64,000 bases of DNA from Piscicola geometra (lineage: Eukaryota; Annelida; Clitellata; Hirudinida; Piscicolidae). The DNA is taken from positions 7,063,162-7,127,161 of the forward strand of contig OX030968.1 of the NCBI GenBank assembly GCA_943735955.1. Direction: 5' to 3'. The notes beneath the pieces were generated by a model. That model was not told where the DNA came from, did not search any database, and worked only from the letters and a program-made list of their open reading frames with translations. Numbering within the stretch: the first letter of the stretch is position 1; every line of letters begins with the position of its first letter. The translations under genes and the position numbers were made by a program. This document shows positions 23,421 to 34,264 of this stretch, one piece after another.

Positions 23421-24660
23421 CCATTCGACTTATGCTAATGAGCAAAAGTGACGTTTTACAGTAAAATTATAGAAAAGTCTTTAAATTTAAGTTATGCGTT
23501 ATTCTATCGAAATAAAAAAGCAAGTGCATGAAAGATAATTTTATTATCTTTTAAATGCGTATTTTATAAATAAATTATATATTATGTAAGTTTTCAAATA
23601 AAAGGATTTTAATCAAAATATCCCTTGAATCTAGCGTAACAGTAAAAAGCAATAATTTAGGTACTGCTACTTTTTATACGTACTTATTCATTTCTTAATG
23701 CGCTAACCAAAAAATTACGTACAATATTGAATTATACATAAATAGATTCGTCTTTAAATAATCTATCCTTAAATTTTTCTTAAGTTGAATAAATATTAAG
23801 TGAGAAGCCAGAAAACTCGAGGCAAAGCTTTAAATTTAGTAATTCGAGAATCAAAAAAGATAGTTTTTACTTAAGAAAGTTATTACAAAAGTATAAGTTA
23901 AACTCAATAAAATTCTGTAAAAAAAGTTTTGAAAAAACATTTTTTAAGTATACGAAATAGATTTTAAAGTGTACATGCTTTCGACCATATATATATATAT
24001 AGCATAGGTATATGCTTTCGACTTAAGACAAAATTGAAAAGTTATTAAGTTAAAATTGTAAGTCAGCACATTTCTGTTATTTTTTTCGTCTGCTACACAT
24101 TCAATTATTGAATTTCAATTGCAATAGTACAGGATATTTCGTTTAACTAACTTAATTTGTTTTCTTGATTTGTAAGTGAATATTTTATTTTAATTTAAAA
24201 TTTCAAAGATTTATTATTTTTAATTAATAACATTTTTTAACAACAACAAAAATTCGTTTATTTGCAAGCAAATAAATTTAGAAATCGAAGCAAATAAATG
24301 CTTGTATGACCTCTTAGAAAAATAAAATAATACATGAACTTCTTAATTAAATTCACAAACTAAAAGAATTGTTAATAATAACAAATGTTTTCATTGATTT
24401 ACAAAATAAATTAATTAAAGTGATTGGAAATTATAAGTGGTTTAATTATTTTCTTAAAATTAAAGGTTTGCTGTATATTCTTCAAATTCAATGGCAATCT
24501 GTTCTAGAGTTGGAGCCCTGCATAGATTGGACTATTTAGATAGAAATTGGTTCTTGGAGTTTGTAAGTAATAGTCAGACTTAGTTCTCAATGTTCGTGTG
24601 CAGTTGGATGTGAAGGAATGTATTAAATGTGTAAAATAGGAGGATGTGTTTTTTATTATA
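23421..24660. other. AT-rich stretch without recognisable gene
   Basis: The segment is unique AT-rich DNA with only short open frames. The last ~180 bp may be the 3' untranslated part of the minus-strand LINE that follows. Confidence 0.5.
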
Positions 24661-25033
24661 AGTTTATGAAAAAGAATCTAGGTTTTAAAGATGTTTAACT
24701 GATTGATTGTTAAAATTTGAGCTGGATGATACAGATGAGATATGTGGTCATGAGAGTGTAAATTAAACAGGACTCTAAGAAAATTATTTTGTATAACATT
24801 TAAAGGATGTAAATGAGTTTTGCAAGCAAGTCCCCATAAAGGGAGACAATAGGTCAAGTAAGGTAGAATTAAAGTAGAATAGAGTAACTTAATTATATGA
24901 GATGGTAAATTGTGTTTAAGTTTATGTAAAATACCAATATTTTTTGCAAGTTTTTTTGATATATACATTATATGTTCATTCCAAGAAAGATTACTGGTTA
25001 TATAAATACCTAAGAATTTTGTATAATCGACTC

Positions 25034-25806
25034 AATCAATCAATCAATCAATCAAATCAATTTCTATAGCGCTCTTTCCTCAAATTCAAGAGCGCTGGTA
25101 AATGAATTTGTTAAACAGATATGTCTTCAGATCCGTACGAAAAGTAAATAATGATATAGAAGTAGTTAAATAAGGAGGTGATGAGTTTCAAATATATGGA
25201 CATCTTTAAAGAAGGGTCATCTAAGTAAGGTAATAATTGTCTAATACGTCAGTTTTCAATAGACATAAACAGTCATGTGTAGAAGATTCGTTCTGACAGT
25301 CTATCCTTCATCTGCAGAGCTCATTTGCCTTGTGAAGTAAGTAGCCAGTGGGTGCTTGCAAGCTGTGCACTGGTGTTCAAATTGAGGCCCTGGCACTTCT
25401 TCATAAAGTTTATCTTGCACACATGAATGTGTTTATGACATAAACACAGTCATGTGTTGAAGATTCGTTCTAACAGTCTGTCCTTCATCTGCAGAGCTCA
25501 TCTGCCTTGTGAAGTAGGGAGCCAGTGGGTTCTTGCAAACTGTGCATTAGCGCTCAATTTGAGGCCTTGGCACTTCTTCCTTTTAAAATAAGTTTTTATT
25601 GTAGTCCGTTAGACAGTTATTGGTTGAAGATTTTAATTCCGAGAGCAAGATAAATTTAAAACCAGAAAAAAAGAAAAGATATAAATTATAATTACTATAA
25701 TTATTTGAAATAAAAAAAAACTAAATTATTAGATAAGAAGACAAACTATTTAACAAAATCATTAAACGGTTAAAGCGGCTGCCAAGATGGCAGCTGCTAA
25801 CCAAAG
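25034..25806 (-). mobile_element. Short retroelement with (TTGA)n tail, intact copy
   Basis: Full ~770-bp copy: head GGTTAGCAGCTGCCATCTTGG at about 25803, two ~110-bp internal blocks (GAAGAAGTGCCAAGGCC and GAAGAAGTGCCAGGGCC starts), 3' end GAGCGCTATAGAAATTGATT and a short TTGA tail at 25060-25034. It is inserted in the minus-strand LINE in the same orientation, with GAGTC on both sides as possible TSD. It gives the reference structure for copies at 20352, 23092 and 42011. Confidence 0.8.
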
Positions 25807-26418
25807 ACTCTCTATAATATAAGAATCAATTTTAAAGGTATAATTAATAATGTTTGTTTTTATTTTAGGGCCAAAAAGAATGCTGCATGTTTTTGCATAG
25901 TTGATTTTGAGTTGGTTATCAATTGTCCATTGATGTAACAAATTAAGAAAAGTATTTGTTTTTAAAATAAGATTATTAACATTTTTGTCTTGGAACAATA
26001 CTGTAGTGTCGTCAGCATAAAGGACAAATTTGGCAATTTCGGAAAAATTCATTAAATCATTAACATAAATGTTAAATAACAAAGGTCCTAAAATAGATCC
26101 TTGCGGTACACCAGTGTTAATCTTTAGTGTGTTAGATGTTACACCATCAATGTATACATATTGGGAACGATTTCTTAAATATTCACAGAACCATTTGTGA
26201 CATGTTCCACGTATTCCATAATGAAATAATTTATCAAGCAAGATAAAATGGTTTATGGTATCAAATGCCTTTGAAAAAGCAATGAAAATACCTAATGTGT
26301 GTAAGCGAGAATCAATACCAGAAGCAACATGATGCACAACATCCAAAATGGCTAGTTCCGTAGAACTGCCTTTTGTGAGACCGTATTGGCTAGGTGATAG
26401 AATATTTTCGTTTTCCAT
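25807..26418 (-). pseudogene. LINE ORF2, reverse transcriptase part
   Basis: LSPSQYGLTKGSSTELAI (block 2), GIFIAFSKAFDTINH (motif A), NTGVPQGSILGPLLFNIYV, and FVLYADDTTVL (motif C). In motif A the usual catalytic Asp (xxDFSKAFD) is Ala, which alone would inactivate the polymerase. The frame runs into the inserted element at 25806 (SLWLAAAIL is element, not LINE). The continuation after the insert is at 25020-24678 (TKFLGIYI, LPYLTYCLPLWG). Confidence 0.85.
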
Positions 26419-26885
26419 GAAATTATTAAGTCGATTAAAAACAATTTTTTCTAAAATTGTTGATATAGAAGATAATAGTGATATGGGTCTATAATTGTTC
26501 GAATCATTTTCTAAACCATTTTTATGTATTGGAATAATTTTGGATAATTTAAAAGAGAAGGAAATGAACCTGTTTTAAGAGATACGTTTATTAGATGTGT
26601 AAGTGGAATTAATATATTTGGTGAAATTTTCTTTAAAAGTTTGTTAGAAATTTGGTCATCGCCACAGCTAGATGTATTTGAAATGGTTTTAAATTAATTA
26701 AATTTTCAATTAAATCTGTTTCTAAGAGAAAAAAAGAATTTTGTGGACTTTTATTCAGATATGATTTTGTAATATGATTATTTTTGTTTTCAGAAAAAGC
26801 AGCAAACTGACTATTAAAAATAGTTGCGATAGAAGATTTGTCCGTAATTATTTCATTGTTAATTTTTAATGTAATATGATTTTGT

Positions 26886-28161
26886 TTATTGTATGTTATT
26901 TAAATGACATTTTATTAAATCCCATGTTTTCTTAATATTATGTTTATGCTTAATGAATTCTTCTTTATTGTATTTATTTTTAGAAATTCTGCAGAGAGAA
27001 TGAAATAAGTTTTTATAAGTTTTATAAGTAATTATATTGAGATTAGTTGGAGAGCTAATACACTTTTTATACAACTTGTTTTTGTGTTTTGAAGAAACTA
27101 AAAGAACTTTTGTCAGCCAAGCTTGTTTACGCAAGCAAGTATTATGTCTGTTTCTATGTTGACAATGAGTAGTTAGACCACTTTGTATTGTTTCGATGAA
27201 GTGTTTTGTGACAAAATCTATGTCGTCAGGAGACAAAACCTTGCTCCAATCATTGGATAACAAAAAACTATTTAATTTGAAAATATTCCTATCTGAAAAT
27301 ACGAAATTATTTTGTGCGGTGAAAGATTTTTGTTTAAATTGTAGTTTCGAAAAGGTGCAAATAGGATAGTGGTCGGATAAATCATTTGACAGAACATTAG
27401 ACTTGTGTAGTTGTAGGTTATTTGTGTATATATTGTCGATAAGCGTGCTGGAATATGAAGTGACTCTTGTTGGGTGAGTGATGAGTGGGATAAAGTTGAA
27501 TGATGACATCAAATTGGTAAAATCATTTGATATATTACAATCACTATTTAATATATTAATATTGAAATCCTCAAGGATATAAATTAAATTATTTTTTATC
27601 GATTTATTTCTTAATGTTTTAGTGAGTGCATCATTAAAAAGTAATGAATCTGTATTTGGTGGTCTATAAACAATGATTAAGAGAACATTAGGAGATTTTT
27701 CAGAAATTATTTCAATACATAGCCAATCAAAAACTTGAGAGTTTGGACAAAGATCATCTCTTACTACTTAATAAAGTCTGCTAGATATAAAAAAAACCTA
27801 CACCGCCTCCAATGCGATTTTTCCTGTTTTTACTTACAAATGGGTAACCAGAGATTGAAATAAGTTGTGATGACGTGTCATCCAACCAGGTTTCTGACAC
27901 ACCAATTACAGAAATTTGTAGATTAATTTCCTTCAACAAAAAACTAAGTTCTTCCATTTTGTTATATAAACTTCTTGCATTAATATGCAGCAAAGAAAAA
28001 TTAAAATCAAAGTTCTGAACATTGGCATGAAGATTAGAGGGCGAGGTTGTTGGAGAGCTTGATGAAGACAGATTCAATGAGTTAAATAGATGAATGTCTG
28101 GGTCAAAAGGCAGCAGAACGTCGGAAGCCATTATGAGGTAGGTTTGTGATTGAATTGCCAA
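26886..28161 (-). pseudogene. LINE ORF2, AP-endonuclease part
   Basis: 28161-27781 has SLLHINARSLYNKMEEL and GVSETWLDD (catalytic Glu of the APE fold) and ends in a stop. 27780-27520 has a degenerate YRPPNTDSLLFN...LEDFNIN (GDFN block with a Gly-to-Glu change). 27512-26886 has ITHPTRVT...LIDNIYTN and LSDHYPI (final Ser-Asp-His). The pieces lie in different frames, so nicking activity is lost. Confidence 0.8.
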
Positions 28162-29369
28162 TATTTTAATACCGCATCGTCCGGATGGATGTCAGCGTTA
28201 CAGAATTTTTCTTTGTCTTTTTCCTCCAAACAAATACGGAATGCTGTAGAGACAGTGGATTGGTCATTTTTAGGCTTAGGTTGGTCAGGTGTCATTTTAA
28301 TACTAGCATAACACGATATAATGTTGATATCATGTTGTGCATAATGGGCTGTTATGTCTTTGCTAGTGCAACGTGGCACTTTACTTAAATGGAGAAAAGT
28401 TTTTTTAACAATTGGCACGCCATTATTTAATTTTGTTGTAACATCCCTGTTTTTACCAATCAGCAAAACCTTGTTACGGTTTATTCCCGGTTGAGGTTTA
28501 TTAGAACCTGCAGTATTAATGTTGTCAATAGAGCTCAAACAAACATTATTGTTGGGGATATGTAGAAGAAGCTCTTGTTCTGATGTTGAAGTTCTACTTC
28601 GTTTGTTTGGATTGGTAGATAATAATTGAGTGTTTTGTAGCAGTGTTGGTTGTATATTATTTACAGGATTATTATTAGTAGTAGTAGTAGAACTGTTATT
28701 GTTATTGATACTGTTATGCTGCACATTACTATTGTTGTTGTTGTTGTTCGGGTTTGGACTTTGAATTATTTCAGACCATAGCCGAGTATTGTACTTACTT
28801 TTTAGATTATTCAACGTTTGTTCAAATGTATTTTTTAAATTATACAATTGGTTGTTAACGTTCAATACACTCTCACTTAATTGTTGTATATCTTTTGTAT
28901 GTTTGTTGATAATGGCGTCGAATTTGTTGTCGAAAAGTTGTTCAATTTTTTGATATATGGATTCACAATTGAGATTTGTACTAACCGGTATCCTATTGAG
29001 ATTGGCACTGACGTATGTTGGTATACGATTAAGTCCAAAGTTGTCACGGATGTACAACAACACTTCAATTATATCCATGAGTTTATCTTTTTTAGTGTTG
29101 CCATGTTGAACGAATTTAATTTTATCAATATTAAGACTTTTGAATTCGGTGTTTAGCAACTTTTTTGATAAAGTTATTTCTTCGGTTGTAAAAAATTCAG
29201 CAGTATTAGATAAAAATGTTTCATTATTTAAACTGTTCAAATTATTTAGTAAATAACACAAAATTTCATTTATGAAACAATTTTGAGCAACCACAGTACA
29301 AATTATGTTGACCCCACCACTGGAGCCCATACACAAACGGTTGAGAGTATAAGGGGGCAACTCAAACAA
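28131..29369 (-). CDS. LINE ORF1 protein (412 codons)
   Basis: An intact frame directly upstream of the endonuclease ORF, overlapping it by about 30 bp. The N-terminal half is helical with IYQKIEQLFDNKFDAII-type heptads (possible coiled coil), followed by an Asn-rich linker (about residues 205-260). A C-terminal domain contains LHLSKVPRCTSKDI and ends in AVLKYWQFNH, matching the nucleic-acid-binding ORF1p C-terminus of CR1/L2-like elements (FWPxGxxVRxF-type end). The first codon is not certain. It presumably forms the element's RNP. Being open does not mean it is active, since ORF2 is broken. Confidence 0.7.
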   Translation of the reverse strand: MFELPPYTLNRLCMGSSGGVNIICTVVAQNCFINEILCYLLNNLNSLNNETFLSNTAEFFTTEEITLSKKLLNTEFKSLNIDKIKFVQHGNTKKDKLMDIIEVLLYIRDNFGLNRIPTYVSANLNRIPVSTNLNCESIYQKIEQLFDNKFDAIINKHTKDIQQLSESVLNVNNQLYNLKNTFEQTLNNLKSKYNTRLWSEIIQSPNPNNNNNNSNVQHNSINNNNSSTTTTNNNPVNNIQPTLLQNTQLLSTNPNKRSRTSTSEQELLLHIPNNNVCLSSIDNINTAGSNKPQPGINRNKVLLIGKNRDVTTKLNNGVPIVKKTFLHLSKVPRCTSKDITAHYAQHDINIISCYASIKMTPDQPKPKNDQSTVSTAFRICLEEKDKEKFCNADIHPDDAVLKYWQFNHKPTS

Positions 29370-29606
29370 CTGAAAAAGACTGAAAGGGGCATTGCAAAGT
29401 CACAGATGGACAGTTACTGAATTCTTGTGGAAGCACAAAAACAAAACACAAGATTTATTCATTAATATTTTAAATGACATTAGTGAATTTCATGTTCTTG
29501 AATAAACTTATAAAATCACTAGTTGTCTTTTTTTACTACAGAAAATATTTCGTTTGAATAAAAAAAAGTAATTGTTTATTTAATTAAAAAATGATACAAA
29601 ACATAG

Positions 29607-29766
29607 CTAAAACGTTTTTTTCGTCTTCGGCTCGCACTCCTTTCTGGCTTCATTGCACTCTTGATGTGCCTTGTTCAGGTATCTGTAGCTCTTTTCCCAC
29701 TTGCCTGTGGTTTTCTCCTTCCATTTGAAGGTCATGGCAGAGTCGGGGTTGAGTTGCAAAACCTTT
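29607..29766 (-). CDS. Terminal exon of an unidentified gene, TPR-like
   Basis: The acceptor ACCACAG at 29772-29767 opens a frame of 52 codons ending in TAG at 29609-29607, and AATAAA follows 27 bp later (29580-29575 on the minus strand). The frame begins KVLQLNPDSA, and the sequence just upstream reads AIDYHR, so AIDYHRKVLQLNPDSA resembles helix B and turn of a tetratricopeptide repeat. The rest is Lys/Glu-rich (FKWKEKTTGKWEKSYRYLN, ECNEARKECEPK). Composition is unlike the surrounding AT-rich DNA. No upstream exon was recognised between 29.8 and 45 kb. The gene identity is unknown, and a processed fragment cannot be excluded. Confidence 0.4.
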
Positions 29767-30251
29767 CTGTGGTAATCAATAGCGAGTATGGAAGTTACAG
29801 AAGTACATATATGCAGGGTCTTTCATCTCCCATGGTGTGAAGGACTATGGAACAACTACATTATGTTCTATCCCGAATCACCTTTCCGAGCTTTCCATAT
29901 CTGTTTCTTATTCTTTTTCCTCCTCCATCTTTTCAGGCTTGGCATCCTCATTACAGTGTGATTGGCCTCTGCAGCCTCCTATTTCCATAGTCAGAAAGAT
30001 AAAAAATGAAAGTTACACTGACATGTCTTTAAAAACGTCTACAAGGTCTTTTTTTCATAATTGAGGCAAAGATTTAAGCACCAATGAATTTAAGAAGTCT
30101 AAATTATAAAACACTTTGAAATTTATATTTAGATTCAAAATTTATATTATAAATTTCATATTATATAAGAATTAACTTTGAATATGGAAAATAACTTGTT
30201 AAAACTAAATAAAACTAAGATAATTTAAAATAGCCGTAATCGTCGTAAGGC
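29767..30251. other. No firm feature; possible minus-strand exon-like patch at 29880-29990
   Basis: The patch is GC-richer and on the minus strand has GAAATAG as a possible acceptor followed by a short open frame rich in Lys/Arg/Glu. There is no family match by eye. The remainder to 30251 is AT-rich. Confidence 0.25.
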
Positions 30252-30721
30252 GTCGGGATGGTGTCCGGACAATTCGTCGAGGGCAATTTGTCGCGGACAA
30301 TTTATCGCACGGACAATTTGTCGCACGGACAATTTGTCGCATGGACAATTCGTCGGCGGAAAATTCGTCGCATGGACAATTTGTTGCCAAAACCTGAAAT
30401 GAACTGGTATCAGTCAGTCGGGAGAGAGCTCCATCACGTGTCGAGTGGGAGTTTAATTCAGTTTTTCACGTCTCGACATACGTGTTTTCTTGTTCGACCA
30501 ACAACACCCTAACTTATTTTATTCAGCTTCCAAATACGAAATGGGATTTTCGGAAATTAGCCTATACTTCTAAAACTAAAATCTTCGGGTTTTTGATGAG
30601 TGGATATCTATAGATCGAAATAAAAACAGCTCGAGCATTTATTAAGTAATCGCAATAAAAACAATGGAATTTAAAAGTTAACTAGAAGAAAATTTTTCGG
30701 TAAGTAGTCCTATAATAAAAC

Positions 30722-30975
30722 TAATTAACCAAATTGATGTTGTGGCTGCATCCTCTCAAGTGATCGAGTGATGATCGATTCTCGTAATCGAGCACAACAG
30801 TGCGCAGTCGAATATTGAGATCTCGATACTTCTTCTTTTGAGAGGAGGATCTTCGCCAGCAAGAAGACGCTCGATGATCATTTGCTTGTTGCTCTGCTCC
30901 TTCTGGAGTTTGACTGCCAACCTCGGCAGAGTTGGATACGCAATTTGAACTGACCGTGCGAATGCACTGTGCCAT
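30722..30975 (-). other. GC-richer, exon-like cargo inside the family D element
   Basis: Two overlapping minus-strand frames are open. One reads LPRLAVKLQKEQSNKQMI and ERLLAGEDPPLKRR, with balanced composition unlike the flanks. On the minus strand CGGTCAG precedes it as a possible acceptor. No family recognised. It may be a captured host-gene fragment or chance. Confidence 0.3.
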
Positions 30976-30977
30976 CC

Positions 30978-31327
<350 letters not shown>

Positions 31328-31660
31328 TCAATATTTTGTCTTTATTTTGATTGGTTTGATTTATACATTTATATATTTGTTTTAATACAGAGATAGACAG
31401 TATTTGTTTTGTGCGACGAATTGTCCGTGCGACAAATTGTCCTGTGACAAATTGTCCTGCGACAAATTGTCATGCGACAAATTGTCCTGCGACAAATTGT
31501 CCGTGCGACAAATTGTCCGCGACAAATTTTCCGCGACAAATTGTCCTGCGACGAATTGCCCTAGAACCGTCGGGATGCAGTCGATTCACCCCTTAACCGA
31601 TTCACCCCATAACAGATCCACCCCTTAACCGATTTACCCCATAAACGATTTACCCCATAT

Positions 31661-31914
31661 GGGGAGCGGGGATGGCTTAGTTGGTAGACGTCGGACTTGC
31701 AACTTAAAGGTTGCCAGTTCGAATCCTTGGAAGCAACCGTGAACTGTCATATACCTAGTGTATATGATGCGGTGTTTTCGACGTATGCATTGAAAGATGT
31801 GTACGTCGTGTGGAGTGGCGCCTTGGCGCATAAGAACCATGGTTCTCAGAACCATTGTAACATGGCATGCGTCTGTCAGGCTGTGAATAGTATAGACCGA
31901 AAAAAAAAAAAAAA
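31661..31914 (+). mobile_element. tRNA-derived SINE, copy 5
   Basis: Complete copy: GGGGAGCGGGGATGGCTTAG head, B box AGTTCGAATCC, body and 15-bp A-tail. It is inserted within the 16-bp array of the family A end; array units continue on both sides (ACCCCATA / TTGATTCACCCC). Confidence 0.88.
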
Positions 31915-31999
31915 TTGATTCACCCCTCAACCGATTCACCCCTTAAAATAAGTAAAAACGGACTTTACTTTTTATAGGTATTTTGCTAAAATAAAATAA

Positions 32000-33830
32000 T
32001 AAATTATTATTTTTTAATTAATGAAAAAAAAAACTATAATTTGTTCAAATAAATAAAAAACAATGAAAAATTTATAAAATGAATAAATACATTTATTTAA
32101 AAAGATAAAATAAATGGCAAATTATTTTTGTAAATTATAAAATATATCTAAAAAAATATATAAAAAAACTATAACAAATTTTTAAAAAATTGAAATTCTA
32201 AAAAAAGAATGAAAGATTAAAAATTTTTTAATATTAAAAAAATTATAAATATTTTAAAAAATTATAAAAAATTATAAAATTATAAAATATAAAAAAAATT
32301 ATAAAATATAAAAAAAACTATAAAATAGAAAAAAAACTATAAAATATAAAAAAAATTACAAAATATTAAAAAAATTATAAAATATTTAAGAAATTATAAA
32401 ATATTGAAATAATTATAAAATATTTAAAAATTATAAAATATAAAAAAAAGTATAAAATATATAAAAAATTATAAAAAATTAAAAAAATTATAAAATATTA
32501 AAAAAATTATTGAATATAAAAAAATTATAAAATATTAAGAAAATTACAAAATATTAAAAAAATTATAAAATATTTGAAAATTATAAAATATTTAAAAAAT
32601 TATAAAATATTTAAAAAATTATAAAATATTTTAAAAAGTATAAAATATTTAAAAAATTATAAAATATTAAAAAAATTATAAAAAATTATAAAAATTATAA
32701 AATATAAAAAAAATTATAAAATATAAAAAAAAATAGAAGATATTAAAAAAATTATAAAATATAAAAAAAATTATAGAATATAAAAAATTATAAAATATAA
32801 CAAAAATTATAAAATATGAAAAAAATTATAAAATAACAAAAAATTATAAAATATAAAAAAAATTATAAAATATATAAAAAATGATAAAATATAAAAAAAG
32901 TTATAAAATATAAAAAAATTATAAAATATTAAAAAAATTATAAAATATCAAAAAAATTATAAAATATTTAAAAAAATTAAAGAATATAAAAAAAATTATA
33001 AATAATGAAGAAAAGTATAAAATCTGAAAAAAATTATAAAATATGAAAAAAAGTAAAAAATATGAAAAAAAGTAAAAAATATGAAAAAAATTATAAAATA
33101 TGAAAAAAATTATAGAATATTAAAAAATTATAAAATATTATAAAATTATAAAATAAATAGATATTTATAAAATAAATAGATAATTATAAAATAAATAGAT
33201 AATTATAAAATAAATTGATATTTATAAAATAAATAGATAATTATAAAATAAATTGATAATTATAAAATAAATAGATAATTATAAAATAAATAGATAATTA
33301 TAAAATAAATAGATAATTATAAAATAAATAAATAATTATAAACTAAATAAAAAATTATAAAATATTAAAAAAAGTATAAAATATTAAAAAAATTATAAAA
33401 TATTAAAAAAATTATAAAATATTAAAAAAATTATAAAAAATTATAAAAATTATAAAATATAAAAAAAATTATAAAATATAAAAAAAAATAGAAGATATTA
33501 AAAAAATTATAAAATATAAAAAAAATTATAGAATATAAAAAATTATAAAATATAACAAAAATTATAAAATATATAAAAAAATATAAAATATCAAAAAATT
33601 ATAAAATATAAAAAAAATTATAAAATATATAAAAAATGATAAAATATAAAAAAAGTTATAAAATATAAAAAAATTATAAAATATTAAAAAAAGTATAAAA
33701 TATCAAAAAAATTATAAAATATTTAAAAAAATTAAAGAATATAAAAAAAATTATAAATAATGAAAAAAAGTATAAAATCTGAAAAAAATTATAAAATATG
33801 AAAAAATGAACAAATAATACATTTAATATT
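32000..33830. repeat. Imperfect 16-20-bp AT-rich array (AAATTATAAAATATNAAAA)
   Basis: Degenerate tandem units, with an internal patch of the 19-bp AAATAGATAATTATAAAAT type at 33145-33345. Blocks at about 32650-33050 and 33380-33800 are near-identical, indicating a ~720-bp segmental duplication within the array. Confidence 0.8.
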
Positions 33831-33859
33831 TGAAACTTTTATTTTGAATTCTTGATATA

Positions 33860-34264
33860 AAGTATTAATAATTTATATTGTATTTAATAATTTATATTGT
33901 ATTTAATAATTTATATTGTATTTAATAATTTATATTGTATTTAATAATTTATATTGTATTTAATAATTTATATTGTATTTAATAATTTATATTCTATTTA
34001 ATAATTTATATTGTATTTAATAATTTATATTGTATTTAATAATTTATATTGTATTTAATAATTTATATTGTATTTAATAATTTATATTGTATTTAATAAT
34101 TTATATTGTATTTAATAATTTATATTGTATTTAATAATTTATATTGTATTTAATTATTTATATTGTATTTAATAATTTATATTGTATTCAATAATTTATA
34201 TTGTATTTAATAATTTATATTGTATTCAATAATTTATATTGTATTTAATAATTTATATTGTATT
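33860..34264. repeat. 19-bp minisatellite TTTAATAATTTATATTGTA, left part
   Basis: About 21 copies; the array continues at 36965-37290 after the inserted LINE. The unit resembles the arm sequence AATAATTTGTATTGTATTTGATAAA of the foldback family (57545-57575), so it probably expanded from it. Confidence 0.9.

Larger units (their letters stand above)
24660..29395 (-). mobile_element. Nearly full-length LINE (jockey/CR1-L2 superfamily), minus strand, interrupted
   Basis: Order on the minus strand: ORF1 (29369-28131), AP-endonuclease (28161 to about 27000), RT (about 26880-25810), C-terminal domain (25020-24678). The RT C-terminus is split by a short retroelement at 25034-25806, whose insertion lies between two GAGTC motifs. 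Frames are broken between endonuclease halves (about 27780-27513) and between endonuclease and RT (about 26885-26420). It is the most complete retrotransposon in the window but carries several disabling changes. Confidence 0.85.
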
